Assembly: GCA_012520935.1 (NCBI GenBank) | Contig: JAAYNG010000076.1 | Location: 1 to 64,000 of the forward strand | Direction of reading: 5' to 3' | Source: Tissierellia bacterium | GTDB lineage: Bacteria; Bacillota; Clostridia; Tissierellales; Peptoniphilaceae | DNA: 64,000 bases | Shown: piece after piece, positions 11,718 through 21,514 of the stretch | How the letters are laid out: the number at the start of each line of letters is the position of its first letter | How positions within the stretch are numbered: the first letter of the stretch is position 1 | Translations under genes and position numbers: made by a program | Notes under the pieces: generated by a model | What the model was told of the DNA's origin: nothing | The model's database searches: none | The model's input: the letters and a program-made list of their open reading frames with translations, nothing else

Positions 11718-12337
11718 TTTAAAAACATGTTATGGTTTTTTTCATAACCTATAGAGGTCTTTGGACCATGACCTGGAAAACATTCCATGTCATCTGGTAG
11801 ACTCATTACTATATTCCTTAAAGAGTTCATAATCTCAACTTCATTGCCCCCATATAGGTCTGACCTACCTATTGATTGTCTAAAAAGTGTATCTCCTGTA
11901 AAGGCCCCAACATCAGTAATAAACAATACAGAACCCTTTGTATGCCCAGGCGTTGACACAACCTTTACCTTTATTGTTCCAAAATTTAAGATATCTCCAT
12001 CTTTAAAAGTAAAATCTGGTGAAAACTCTATTGGCCCCATTGCCATTGAACTTGAAAAATTCTTAGATGCATCTTCAAGCAGTTCCACATCATCCTCATG
12101 AATATATACATCAACATTTGTATCTTTTTTTATAAAAGGTACACCTGCTATATGGTCAGCATGTCCATGTGTTAATAATAAAGCCTTAAGATTTAGCTTA
12201 TTATTAATAATATATTCTTCTATATCTCTATGATCTCCACCTAAATCAATAATTATTGCATCCTTTGATTCATCATCAAATACTACATAAGTGTTTGCTG
12301 CATAAATACCAGCTAAAAATTTTACTTGTTTAATCAT
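11714..12337 (-). CDS. MBL-fold metallo-hydrolase (glyoxalase II-like)
   Basis: 207 aa metallo-beta-lactamase fold protein. LLTHGHADHIAGVPFI supplies the HxHxDH di-metal site, STPGHTKGSVLF the third His, FTGDTLFRQSIGRSDL the bridging Asp, and FPGHGP the last His. The compact length and GRSDL motif fit the YcbL/glyoxalase II-like hydrolases common in Firmicutes, which hydrolyse thioesters or related compounds. It follows dtd by 3 bases, its AAGAGGTGA ribosome binding site overlapping the dtd stop, and overlaps hemZ. Substrate unknown. Confidence 0.93.
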   Translation of the reverse strand: MIKQVKFLAGIYAANTYVVFDDESKDAIIIDLGGDHRDIEEYIINNKLNLKALLLTHGHADHIAGVPFIKKDTNVDVYIHEDDVELLEDASKNFSSSMAMGPIEFSPDFTFKDGDILNFGTIKVKVVSTPGHTKGSVLFITDVGAFTGDTLFRQSIGRSDLYGGNEVEIMNSLRNIVMSLPDDMECFPGHGPKTSIGYEKNHNMFLK

Positions 12338-12340
12338 AAT

Positions 12341-12784
12341 TCACCTCTTAGAATCAATTAATATAGTTACTGGTCCATCATTTACTAAGCCTATCTTCAT
12401 ATCAGCTCCAAAAACCCCAGACTCTACCTTTTCCCACCTGTTCTTCATCTCTTCAACAAATTTATTATAATATTCTTCACCGACTTTAGGGTCAGCAGCT
12501 TCAACAAAGCTTGGTCTTCTACCTTTTTTTACATTTCCATAAAGAGTAAACTGAGAAATAATAAGAATTTCTCCATCAATATCCTGTAATGATAAGTTCA
12601 TCTTGCCTTCATTATCTTCAAATATTCTTAAGTTTAAAGTCTTGTCTAACAGGAAATTCATGTCTTCATCGGCGTCATCTTGACCTACACCAAAAAATAC
12701 TAATAAACCTTTCCCTATCTTGGAATGGACTTTACCATCTATGGTACACGAAGCCTCGCTTACTCTTTGAATAACAACTCTCAT
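12341..12784 (-). CDS. dtd: D-aminoacyl-tRNA deacylase
   Basis: 147 aa, standard length. It hydrolyses D-aminoacyl-tRNAs (and Gly-tRNA-Ala), recycling tRNA. The start MRVVIQRVSEASCTIDGK is typical. The active-site block is ILIISQFTLYGNVKKGRRPSF (SQxT plus KGRRPSF), and the cross-subunit Gly-cisPro motif is NDGPVTILID. The place after relA is conserved in many Firmicutes (relA-dtd). GTGAGG precedes the ATG. Confidence 0.97.
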   Translation of the reverse strand: MRVVIQRVSEASCTIDGKVHSKIGKGLLVFFGVGQDDADEDMNFLLDKTLNLRIFEDNEGKMNLSLQDIDGEILIISQFTLYGNVKKGRRPSFVEAADPKVGEEYYNKFVEEMKNRWEKVESGVFGADMKIGLVNDGPVTILIDSKR

Positions 12785-12791
12785 AATAACC

Positions 12792-14939
12792 TCACTTTAA
12801 TCTATATGCATCTAACACTCCATCAACTTGCTTTAATTTTTTTAAGATTTCGCTTAAAGTCTCCTTATTAGGAACTTGCAATGAGAGATTAATAAAAGCA
12901 ACTCCCTCTTTACCTTGTCGTTTTGTTCGTAAAGACAATACTTCTATCCCCTCATTAGAAATTGCTACTGTTACCGCAGCTAATAAACCAATTCTGTCAA
13001 GTGTCCTCAATTGAATCTCTGTGACATAGTCTATTTCTTCCTCTAAATTCCAACTTACAGGAATTAACCTATCTGAATTTTCACTGTTTAACATATTTAT
13101 ACAGTCTGTCCTATGGACAGCTATACCGCTACCTTTTGTAATAAAACCTATTATTTGGTCTCCAGGAACAGGATTGCAACATTTAGCAAAACGGACCTTC
13201 AAATTGTCTGCACCCTTTACAATAACTCCACTTTTTTCTCTTTTTCCCTTTGCCCTATCCTGTTTTGTGAAATCCTTTATTTCTTCCTTTACACCATACT
13301 TTTCTTCGTAACCTGCCTTTAGCTTAGATAAAATTTGGTTAATTGTAATATTCCCATAACCTATAGATGCATAAAGGTCATCAACAGAACTAATACCCAA
13401 ACTTTTTGCATACTTGCTAAGTGTCTCATCATCAACGAATTTTGCATGATCAACACCTAACTTCTTTACTTCCCTTTCAAGTATGTCCTTACCCTTTGTT
13501 AAATTAATTTCTTTCTCTTTAGACTTAAACCACTGTCTTATTTTAGACTTTGCCTGGCTACTTTTTGCAATCTTTAACCAGTCTCGACTTGGTGTTCCTG
13601 TCTTTGAAGTTATTACCTCTACGATATCTCCAGTCTCAAGAATATAGTTCAATGGAACAATTCTTCCATTCACCTTAGCACCAACACATTTATTCCCAAC
13701 TTCTGTGTGTATTCTATAGGCAAAATCAATTGGTGTTGGGTCTTCAGGTAGAACTATAACATCTCCGTTTGGTGTAAATACAAATACTTCATTGGAGAAA
13801 AAATCAACCTTTAAAGCATCAACAAAGTCTGTAGGATCAATAATGTCCGATTGCCATTCTAGTATCTGCCTAACCCATTTAACTTTTTGGTCAAATTCTG
13901 TACTCTTAGACTGGCCTTCTTTATATCTCCAATGGGCTGCAACACCATATTCTGCAGTCCTATGCATATCCCATGTCCTAATTTGAACCTCGAACACCTC
14001 TCCACTTTCACCAATTACAGTTGTATGGATTGATTGGTACATGTTAGATTTAGGCATAGCAATATAGTCTTTAAACCTTCCAGGAATTGGTTTCCATAAG
14101 TTATGAACAACACCTAAAATCTCATAACATTCTTTGACTTCATTTACTATTACCCTCATAGCAGTTAAATCAAATATTTCTTCGAAACTCTTGTTTTGAA
14201 GATTCATCTTCTTATAAATACTGTAAAAATTTTTAGGCCTACCCTTTATATCTGACTCAATCCCCAGCTCTTGTATCTTCATTTCCAAGATAAAAATGAG
14301 TTTAGATATTTCTTGTTCCCTTTCTTCACGCCTCATATTAACTTTTTCTACTATCTCATAATACACTTCAGGATCAAGATATCTTAGGGATAAATCTTCT
14401 AACTCCCATTTAATTTTCCAAATACCAAGCCTATGGGCTAAAGGTGCATAAATCTCTAGTGTCTCCTTGGCTATTTCCTTCTGTCTCTCAGGTCTCTTAT
14501 ATTCAAGAGTTCTCATATTGTGCATCCTATCAGCTAATTTAACAATAATTACCCTAATATCCTTTGCCATAGCTAGAACCATTTTTCTTATGTTTTCTGC
14601 TTGACTATCTTTTTTACTTGCATAATGAAGATTTTTTAATTTCGTTACACCTTCAACTAGCTCTGCTATTTCAGAGCCAAACCTTTCTTTTAATTCGTCA
14701 TATGTATAGGCGGTGTCTTCAATAACATCATGCAAAAGACCAGCACAAATAGTAGCAGTATCCATATTTAACTCTGCCAAAATCATAGCAACACTAATAG
14801 GGTGAACTATATATTTTTCACCCGAATTTCTTACTTGCCCCTCATGGGCTTCATCAGCAACCTTATAAGCTAATTTTATAAGGCCCGTGTCTGCATGTTT
14901 GTTATATTCAAGAACTTTATCAACTAAATCTTCAATCAT
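12792..14939 (-). CDS. relA: Bifunctional (p)ppGpp synthetase/hydrolase (Rel)
   Basis: 715 aa, a long RSH protein of the Firmicute Rel type. Domains in order: an HD hydrolase with an intact AGLLHDVIEDT (H70 D71); a synthetase with GRPKNFYSIYKKM and VGVVHNLWKPIPGRFKDYIAMPKSN-like blocks (about 240-320); a TGS domain starting VFVFTPNGDVIVLPEDP (about 390-450); a conserved Cys/zinc-finger region KCCNPVPGDQIIGF; and a C-terminal ACT domain (about 640-715). Both activities look intact. Start ATG has GGTGG upstream. A 67-base gap separates it from recJ and holds weak promoter-like hexamers only. Confidence 0.97.
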   Translation of the reverse strand: MIEDLVDKVLEYNKHADTGLIKLAYKVADEAHEGQVRNSGEKYIVHPISVAMILAELNMDTATICAGLLHDVIEDTAYTYDELKERFGSEIAELVEGVTKLKNLHYASKKDSQAENIRKMVLAMAKDIRVIIVKLADRMHNMRTLEYKRPERQKEIAKETLEIYAPLAHRLGIWKIKWELEDLSLRYLDPEVYYEIVEKVNMRREEREQEISKLIFILEMKIQELGIESDIKGRPKNFYSIYKKMNLQNKSFEEIFDLTAMRVIVNEVKECYEILGVVHNLWKPIPGRFKDYIAMPKSNMYQSIHTTVIGESGEVFEVQIRTWDMHRTAEYGVAAHWRYKEGQSKSTEFDQKVKWVRQILEWQSDIIDPTDFVDALKVDFFSNEVFVFTPNGDVIVLPEDPTPIDFAYRIHTEVGNKCVGAKVNGRIVPLNYILETGDIVEVITSKTGTPSRDWLKIAKSSQAKSKIRQWFKSKEKEINLTKGKDILEREVKKLGVDHAKFVDDETLSKYAKSLGISSVDDLYASIGYGNITINQILSKLKAGYEEKYGVKEEIKDFTKQDRAKGKREKSGVIVKGADNLKVRFAKCCNPVPGDQIIGFITKGSGIAVHRTDCINMLNSENSDRLIPVSWNLEEEIDYVTEIQLRTLDRIGLLAAVTVAISNEGIEVLSLRTKRQGKEGVAFINLSLQVPNKETLSEILKKLKQVDGVLDAYRLK

Positions 14940-15006
14940 ACTGTACCACCAATTAATTCCATAAATATATTATTATTCTATACCCAAATTAATAACAAAT
15001 AATTAT

Positions 15007-16761
15007 TTATCTAAACCTATATGTTATTATCTCTAATTGTAGCCTTTGATTGCCCATATACCTATTTATAGACGGGTAATACATAAGGTCAATCGTTTGA
15101 TTTTTATTTTTAAACTCAACTGAATCATTAATTATTTCTGCTCCAAGTGTTGCTTTTACAGTTTCTATAAAGTCTTTTGTATTTCTAAACATAATTCCTT
15201 CAATACTGCCATTTTCAGTAAAAAATTCAAACTTTAATACATTTTTATTTTTTCCTATTAAAAAAACCTTTTTAATTTTCACGTTGAGATCTGTAAACAC
15301 AGGCTTCTCGTTTCCGTTCCCAAAAGGTTTCAATCTTTCTATATTATTTGCAACTTCTAAAGTCACCATAGAAATAGGAAATTTAATATCAGCCCAGTAA
15401 GTTTTAACAAAGTCTTCCTCCTCCAAATTGCACTTTAAATTTAGACCTTCTCTTAAAGGTTCAAAATTATTTTCTTCTAAACTAAAGCCTGCTGCCATTG
15501 AATGACCTCCAAACTTTAGCAATAAATCCTTAAAGTCGTTAAGACCCTGATAAATATCATAAGTGTCAATTGAGCGGGCAGATCCTTTCAAACAATTTTC
15601 TGATTTAGTTAAAATAATCGCTGGTCTGTTGTACCTATCTTTTACTCTTCCAGCAATTATACCTATTATACTCTCCTCAACACTGTCCATCTTTACAAGA
15701 ATAATCTTATCTTCATATATTTTATTCTCTTCTATTTTTGAAAAAGCTTCTCTAGCACCCTTTTCTGTATCTGACTTTCTTATTTTATTAAGCTCTATCA
15801 ATTCAGATACTTTTACATCAAGATTATCATTGGATATTAAAAAATCAATGGCTATTTCAGCACTTTTCAACCTTCCTGTTGAATTAAGGACAGGACCAAT
15901 TAAAAATCCTATATCCGATGAATTTATTTCACTATCTTTTTTTCCAAGTCTTTCAAAAAGTTTTAATAGACCTTTGTTTTCTGTATTATTTAAAATCTCG
16001 AGGCCATACTTAACTATAGCCCTGTTTTCTCCCCTTAATTCCATTACATCAGCTACAGTTGCTATAGCAACATACTGTAATAAGTCATAAAAATCATCAT
16101 CTAAACAGCCAAGCATTGTATATACAAACTCCATAAGTTTAAAGGCAACTGTTGCTCCGCATATTTCTTTAAAAGGATATAACGAACCTTTTAACTTTGG
16201 ATTTACTATTGCATCTGCATCTGGAAGTATTTCAATTTCAGGATTTTCTGAATCAAATGGTATTTCATGATGGTCAGTAACAATAACTGACAGTCCCATC
16301 TCTACTGCATAAGATATTTCTTTTACAGCAGAAATTCCATTGTCACATGTAATTATTAAATCGACCCCATCCTCAAGAGCCTCATCTATTAGTCGTTTAT
16401 TTAGACCATAGCCATCCTCTACCCTATGTGGAATGGAATAATCAACCTTTGCTCCAATTCTTTTTAAAGACTTGTACAAAATATAGGTTGACATTATTCC
16501 ATCTACATCATAGTCTCCTATTATCCTAATATGCTCTTCATTCTCTAAAGAGTTTTCAATTATGGAAAAAGCTATTTCTACATCGGGAAGATACTCAGGA
16601 TTATGGAGTAATTTTAAACTTGGATTTAAGAAGTTTTCAACTTCACCATAGTCTAATATTCCTCTATTAGTAATAATTTTCGTTAAATATATTGGTATAT
16701 TCCATTTGTTAGATGTTTTAACAACATCTAACTCATCTTTTCTCATCATCCATTTTTCCAT
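15007..16761 (-). CDS. recJ: Single-stranded-DNA-specific exonuclease RecJ
   Basis: 584 aa, near the common core RecJ length (no long Firmicute C-terminal extension). DHH superfamily: IIGDYDVDGIMSTYIL carries the first Asp pair, LIITCDNGIS the second, VIVTDHHEIPF the DHH motif and LKFGGHSMAAGFSLE the DHHA1 GGH motif. RecJ degrades single-stranded DNA 5'-3' in recombination and mismatch/base repair. It lies 19 bases after secF in the export gene run. The Rel gene follows. Confidence 0.95.
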   Translation of the reverse strand: MEKWMMRKDELDVVKTSNKWNIPIYLTKIITNRGILDYGEVENFLNPSLKLLHNPEYLPDVEIAFSIIENSLENEEHIRIIGDYDVDGIMSTYILYKSLKRIGAKVDYSIPHRVEDGYGLNKRLIDEALEDGVDLIITCDNGISAVKEISYAVEMGLSVIVTDHHEIPFDSENPEIEILPDADAIVNPKLKGSLYPFKEICGATVAFKLMEFVYTMLGCLDDDFYDLLQYVAIATVADVMELRGENRAIVKYGLEILNNTENKGLLKLFERLGKKDSEINSSDIGFLIGPVLNSTGRLKSAEIAIDFLISNDNLDVKVSELIELNKIRKSDTEKGAREAFSKIEENKIYEDKIILVKMDSVEESIIGIIAGRVKDRYNRPAIILTKSENCLKGSARSIDTYDIYQGLNDFKDLLLKFGGHSMAAGFSLEENNFEPLREGLNLKCNLEEEDFVKTYWADIKFPISMVTLEVANNIERLKPFGNGNEKPVFTDLNVKIKKVFLIGKNKNVLKFEFFTENGSIEGIMFRNTKDFIETVKATLGAEIINDSVEFKNKNQTIDLMYYPSINRYMGNQRLQLEIITYRFR

Positions 16762-16780
16762 AAATTATCCAATCTCCAAA

Positions 16781-17644
16781 TTATTTAGCTTCTTCTTTTT
16801 TACTCCTAATCATATACCATAAAGGTGATGCGATAAAAATTGTTGAATAAGTTCCAATAACAACACCTATCATAAGGGGTAATGAAAGTACTCTTACTTC
16901 ATTAACCCCAAAAATATATAATATTACTATCGCCGTCAAAGTTGTCAAAGAAGTATTTATCGTCCTGGCCATAGACTGCTTAACACTTGTGTTAACAATA
17001 TCATAAGTTGTTTTATTAGGATATAATTTTAAATTCTCTCTTATCCTGTCAAAGATTACTATAGTGTCATTTATTGAGTACCCCAGCACTGTTAGTATAG
17101 CTGCAATAAATGAGCTATTTATAGGTATATTAAATATTGAGTAGCTAGCAACCATAAAAATTATATCATGAAATAGTGCAACAATAGCTGCAATTCCATA
17201 ATCTAACTTGAATCTTAAACTTACATAAATCAATATCCCTACAATAGAAATAAGCGTTGCAAGTATAGCCTTATTTCTTATTTCTGAACCCATAGATGCC
17301 TCTATTGTTCTAGATGTAATCATTTCTGATTTTATTCCATAGCTTTCTTCAAACTTTGCCTTTACAACATTTAGCTCTTCAGTTGACAAGTTTTTAGCTG
17401 TTTTTAGTAAAATAGTTGAATTGTTTTCACCAAGTCTATTAATATGCATTTGTGCATCTATATCATCTGTTATTTTTCTTATGTCTTCATCAGAAATAAA
17501 ATTTTCACTAAGTATTTCAAACATTGTTCCTGAAGTGAAGTCTATATCTAAATTTAATCCTCTAACTAATATCAAAGCAAGCCCAATTATAATATAAATA
17601 GTAGAGAAGGCAAAAGATATTTTTCTATATTTTATAAAGTCCAT
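16781..17644 (-). CDS. secF: Protein translocase subunit SecF
   Basis: 287 aa inner-membrane RND-type protein. It begins with a membrane helix (residues about 9-28), then an extracytoplasmic domain starting LDIDFTSGTMFEI. Five further helices follow, with the SecF signature LTVLGYSINDTIVIFDRIRENL. With SecD it forms the proton-motive-force-driven complex that pulls exported proteins through SecYEG. secD lies 9 bases upstream. SecD and SecF are separate here, whereas Bacillus has a fused SecDF. Confidence 0.97.
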   Translation of the reverse strand: MDFIKYRKISFAFSTIYIIIGLALILVRGLNLDIDFTSGTMFEILSENFISDEDIRKITDDIDAQMHINRLGENNSTILLKTAKNLSTEELNVVKAKFEESYGIKSEMITSRTIEASMGSEIRNKAILATLISIVGILIYVSLRFKLDYGIAAIVALFHDIIFMVASYSIFNIPINSSFIAAILTVLGYSINDTIVIFDRIRENLKLYPNKTTYDIVNTSVKQSMARTINTSLTTLTAIVILYIFGVNEVRVLSLPLMIGVVIGTYSTIFIASPLWYMIRSKKEEAK

Positions 17645-17653
17645 ATTTTCCTC

Positions 17654-18916
17654 CTATCTTAAGCCATAAGCTTTATTGCTTGCTTTATCAAATATTGATG
17701 CAAAGAGACGCAAAAGATGCTTAGAAAACAATACTGCTGTTAACATTGAAGCAACAATACCAATAATTAATGTAACTCCGAAACCTCTAATAGGCCCAAC
17801 TCCAAAATACACCAAAACTGCCCCTGCTATAAATGTAGTTACATTGGAGTCTATAATAGTTCTCAATGCAATATTAAATCCAGTATTAATTGAAGTTCTT
17901 ATTGTCTTGCCTTCCCTTAATTCATCTTTTATTCTTTCAAATATTATTACATTTGCATCTACAGCCATTCCTATAGATAATATTAGTGCCGCTATACCTG
18001 GCAAGGTTAGTTTTGCATTAATAATAATCATTGAATAAACAGTTATAAGTACATAAATAATAAGTGCTATTGAAGCTACAATACCCGGTATCCTATAATA
18101 AATTATCATAAAAGCAAATATACATAATAAGGCCAATGCTCCACAAAAAATACTTCTTTCTAAAGCATTCATTCCTAATGTTGGACCAACGACATCTGTG
18201 GTAAGGGTCTTCATCTCAACAGGCAAGGCTCCAGCCCTAATTAAGGTAGCTAGTTTAGTTGCTGATTCCATATCAAAATTGCCAGTAATTATTCCCTTTC
18301 CATCAGGAATAGGAACACTTACATGAGGGGCTGAAATAACATTATTGTCTAACATTATTTTAATAATACCTTTAGTAGGTGCAAGTCTTTCTGTTTCTTC
18401 AAAAAAAACCTTTGTTGCACTATCATTGAACTCTAGAGTAACAACTATATTTTGGCCAATCATCTCTGGATTGTTTTTAATTATTTCAACCCTCGAATCT
18501 TTTACATCCTTTCCAGTTATTATTACTTCTCCTTCTGGGTTAACAAACTGTAATTGAGCAGTTTTTCCAATCATTGCCAAGGCTTCCTCAGCATCTTTTA
18601 AACCTGCCAATTCAATCCTTAACCTGTTTCCGCCCTCTATAACAATGTTCGGTTCAGTAACTCCTAGGCCATCTACCCTATTAGTAATGATTGCCTTTGA
18701 CTGCTCCATAATTTTTTTCAATTCTTCTCCTGTTTTATCTGTTTGAGCCTCTAACAAAACATAAACCCCGCCCTTTAAGTCAAGTCCTAAATCGATGGAC
18801 TCTCCAGCGCTGGGAATTATAAAATTCCCAATGGAGAGTCCTTCGATTGCTATATAGCACACAAGACCGATGACAAGAAGAAGCAAGGTTAAAATAAAAA
18901 TATTCTTACTTTTCAT
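17654..18916 (-). CDS. secD: Protein translocase subunit SecD
   Basis: 420 aa, on the short side for SecD but with all parts. An N-terminal helix (about 6-27) is followed by LGLDLKGGVYVLLEAQ (the DLxGG motif). The P1 domain has KAIITNRVDGLGVTEPNIV. Five C-terminal helices include ALILSIGMAVDANVIIFERI, the D5/GMAVDANV signature. It lies 14 bases after yajC and 9 before secF, a full yajC-secDF export unit. Confidence 0.97.
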   Translation of the reverse strand: MKSKNIFILTLLLLVIGLVCYIAIEGLSIGNFIIPSAGESIDLGLDLKGGVYVLLEAQTDKTGEELKKIMEQSKAIITNRVDGLGVTEPNIVIEGGNRLRIELAGLKDAEEALAMIGKTAQLQFVNPEGEVIITGKDVKDSRVEIIKNNPEMIGQNIVVTLEFNDSATKVFFEETERLAPTKGIIKIMLDNNVISAPHVSVPIPDGKGIITGNFDMESATKLATLIRAGALPVEMKTLTTDVVGPTLGMNALERSIFCGALALLCIFAFMIIYYRIPGIVASIALIIYVLITVYSMIIINAKLTLPGIAALILSIGMAVDANVIIFERIKDELREGKTIRTSINTGFNIALRTIIDSNVTTFIAGAVLVYFGVGPIRGFGVTLIIGIVASMLTAVLFSKHLLRLFASIFDKASNKAYGLR

Positions 18917-18930
18917 CTTTCCTCCTACTA

Positions 18931-19296
18931 TTATTCTGTTTCGGATTCCTCTTGAATTTCTTCTACTACTTCATCAACTTCTTCTTCAATTTCTTTAACT
19001 GCTTTAGAGTTAACTACAGAACTAACTGCCCATTTTGTAAACTTCATTTTAACTTTACTTGGGATTACTTCAATTACAATATAGTCTTCTTTAGCTTGGA
19101 ATACTTTCCCATATATCCCACCAATTGTAATAATTTCATCACCAGCTTTAATGGAGCTTCTCATCTCATTAACTTCTTTTTCCCTCTTTTTTTGCGGTCT
19201 GATAGCCATGAAGTAGAATAGTCCAAGCATTACAAGAATCATAATTATTGACTGCATTCCGCTCCCGGCCGATGCCGCTCCTCCACCTGCAAACAT
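18931..19296 (-). CDS. yajC: Preprotein translocase subunit YajC
   Basis: 121 aa. One membrane helix (about residues 15-33, ending in FYFMAIRPQKKREKE, the YajC signature) is followed by a small cytoplasmic SH3-like domain (GDEIITIGGIYGKV) and an acidic Glu/Val-rich tail. YajC associates with SecDF. Start ATG is 7 bases after GGAGG, and a consensus promoter ends about 28 bases before it, so yajC is first in the export operon. Confidence 0.95.
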   Translation of the reverse strand: MFAGGGAASAGSGMQSIIMILVMLGLFYFMAIRPQKKREKEVNEMRSSIKAGDEIITIGGIYGKVFQAKEDYIVIEVIPSKVKMKFTKWAVSSVVNSKAVKEIEEEVDEVVEEIQEESETE

Positions 19297-19323
19297 CCTA
19301 ACACCTCCTTAGCATACCTAAAA

Positions 19324-19352
19324 ATTATAGCATAAAACAAACTGATTCACAA
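19324..19352 (-). promoter_or_regulatory. Sigma-A promoter for yajC-secDF operon
   Basis: On the minus strand TTGTGA (19347-19352), a 17-base spacer and a perfect TATAAT (19324-19329), 27 bases before the yajC ATG. It lies in the 64-base gap after tgt, which shows no clear terminator, so read-through from the ruvC-tgt unit is possible. Confidence 0.8.
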
Positions 19353-19360
19353 TGATAATT

Positions 19361-20488
<1,128 letters not shown>

Positions 20489-21514
20489 TTATAAAATAAG
20501 CATGGAATCACCAAAACTAAAAAACCTATAATTCTCACTTTTTGCAACTTCATAAGCCTTCAATATTTCTTCCCTATTATAAAATGCGCTCACTAACATC
20601 AAAAGTGTAGACTCAGGAAGGTGAAAATTAGTAATAAGAGAATCCACAATATTAAACTTAAATCCTGGATAAATAAAGATATCTGTTTTCCCACTGCCCG
20701 AAAGAAGCTTTCCGGTCCTCCCAGCTGACTCTAAAGTTCGAGTAGTAGTTGTCCCAACTGAAATAATTCTCCTTCCTTCTTCTTTAGCCTTGTTAATATT
20801 TCTTGCTACCTCTTCAGATATACTATAAAACTCTGAATGCATTTTATGTTTAGTAAAGTCCTCCTCCTTAACAGGTACAAAAGTTCCCATTCCTACATGG
20901 AGGCAAATTTTTTGAATAGAAACACCCTTTGTTTCAATTTTCTTTAATAGTTCATCCGTAAAATGAAGTCCTGCTGTTGGAGCAGCGACTGAACCCTTCT
21001 CCTTTGCGTAAACAGTTTGGTATCTTTCCCTTTCTTCTAATTTTTTTGTTATATATGGAGGTGTTGGCATTTCACCTATTTTTTCTACTTGGTCAAATAG
21101 GTCCCCTTCAAATTCAAATTTTATTCTTCTGCTGCCGTCTGGATTGATACCTACAACCTCACCCTTTAATGTATCTGAAAGCACTATTTCAGTACCAAGC
21201 TTCATTTTCTTACCAGGTTTAACTAAGGTATTCCAAGTACTATCTGATAAAGGTTCAGCAATTAAAACTTCAATAGACTCATCCTTTCCACGCCTATGTC
21301 CATGCATCCGTGCAGGTATTACCCTACTATCATTTAAAACCAATACATCTCCAGCTTCCAAATATTCTAAAATATCTGAAAATTTTCTGTTCTCTATAGA
21401 TTGGCTAACCCTATTAAGGACCATAAGCCGAGATTCGTCTCTTTTCTCAATAGGCTCTTGTGCAATTAACTCACTTGGCAAATCATAGTAATAGTCTGAT
21501 GTTTTATTTTCCAA
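20489..21514 (-). CDS. queA: S-adenosylmethionine:tRNA ribosyltransferase-isomerase
   Basis: 341 aa, full length. QueA adds the epoxycyclopentane ring from SAM to preQ1-tRNA. Typical blocks: YDLPSELIAQEPIEKRDESR at the N-terminus, VAAPTAGLHFTDELL, CLHVGMGTFVPVKEEDFTKH and LITNFHLPESTLLMLVSAF. The gene overlaps the end of the SpoIID-like gene by 11 bases and precedes tgt. Confidence 0.98.
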   Translation of the reverse strand: MENKTSDYYYDLPSELIAQEPIEKRDESRLMVLNRVSQSIENRKFSDILEYLEAGDVLVLNDSRVIPARMHGHRRGKDESIEVLIAEPLSDSTWNTLVKPGKKMKLGTEIVLSDTLKGEVVGINPDGSRRIKFEFEGDLFDQVEKIGEMPTPPYITKKLEERERYQTVYAKEKGSVAAPTAGLHFTDELLKKIETKGVSIQKICLHVGMGTFVPVKEEDFTKHKMHSEFYSISEEVARNINKAKEEGRRIISVGTTTTRTLESAGRTGKLLSGSGKTDIFIYPGFKFNIVDSLITNFHLPESTLLMLVSAFYNREEILKAYEVAKSENYRFFSFGDSMLIL

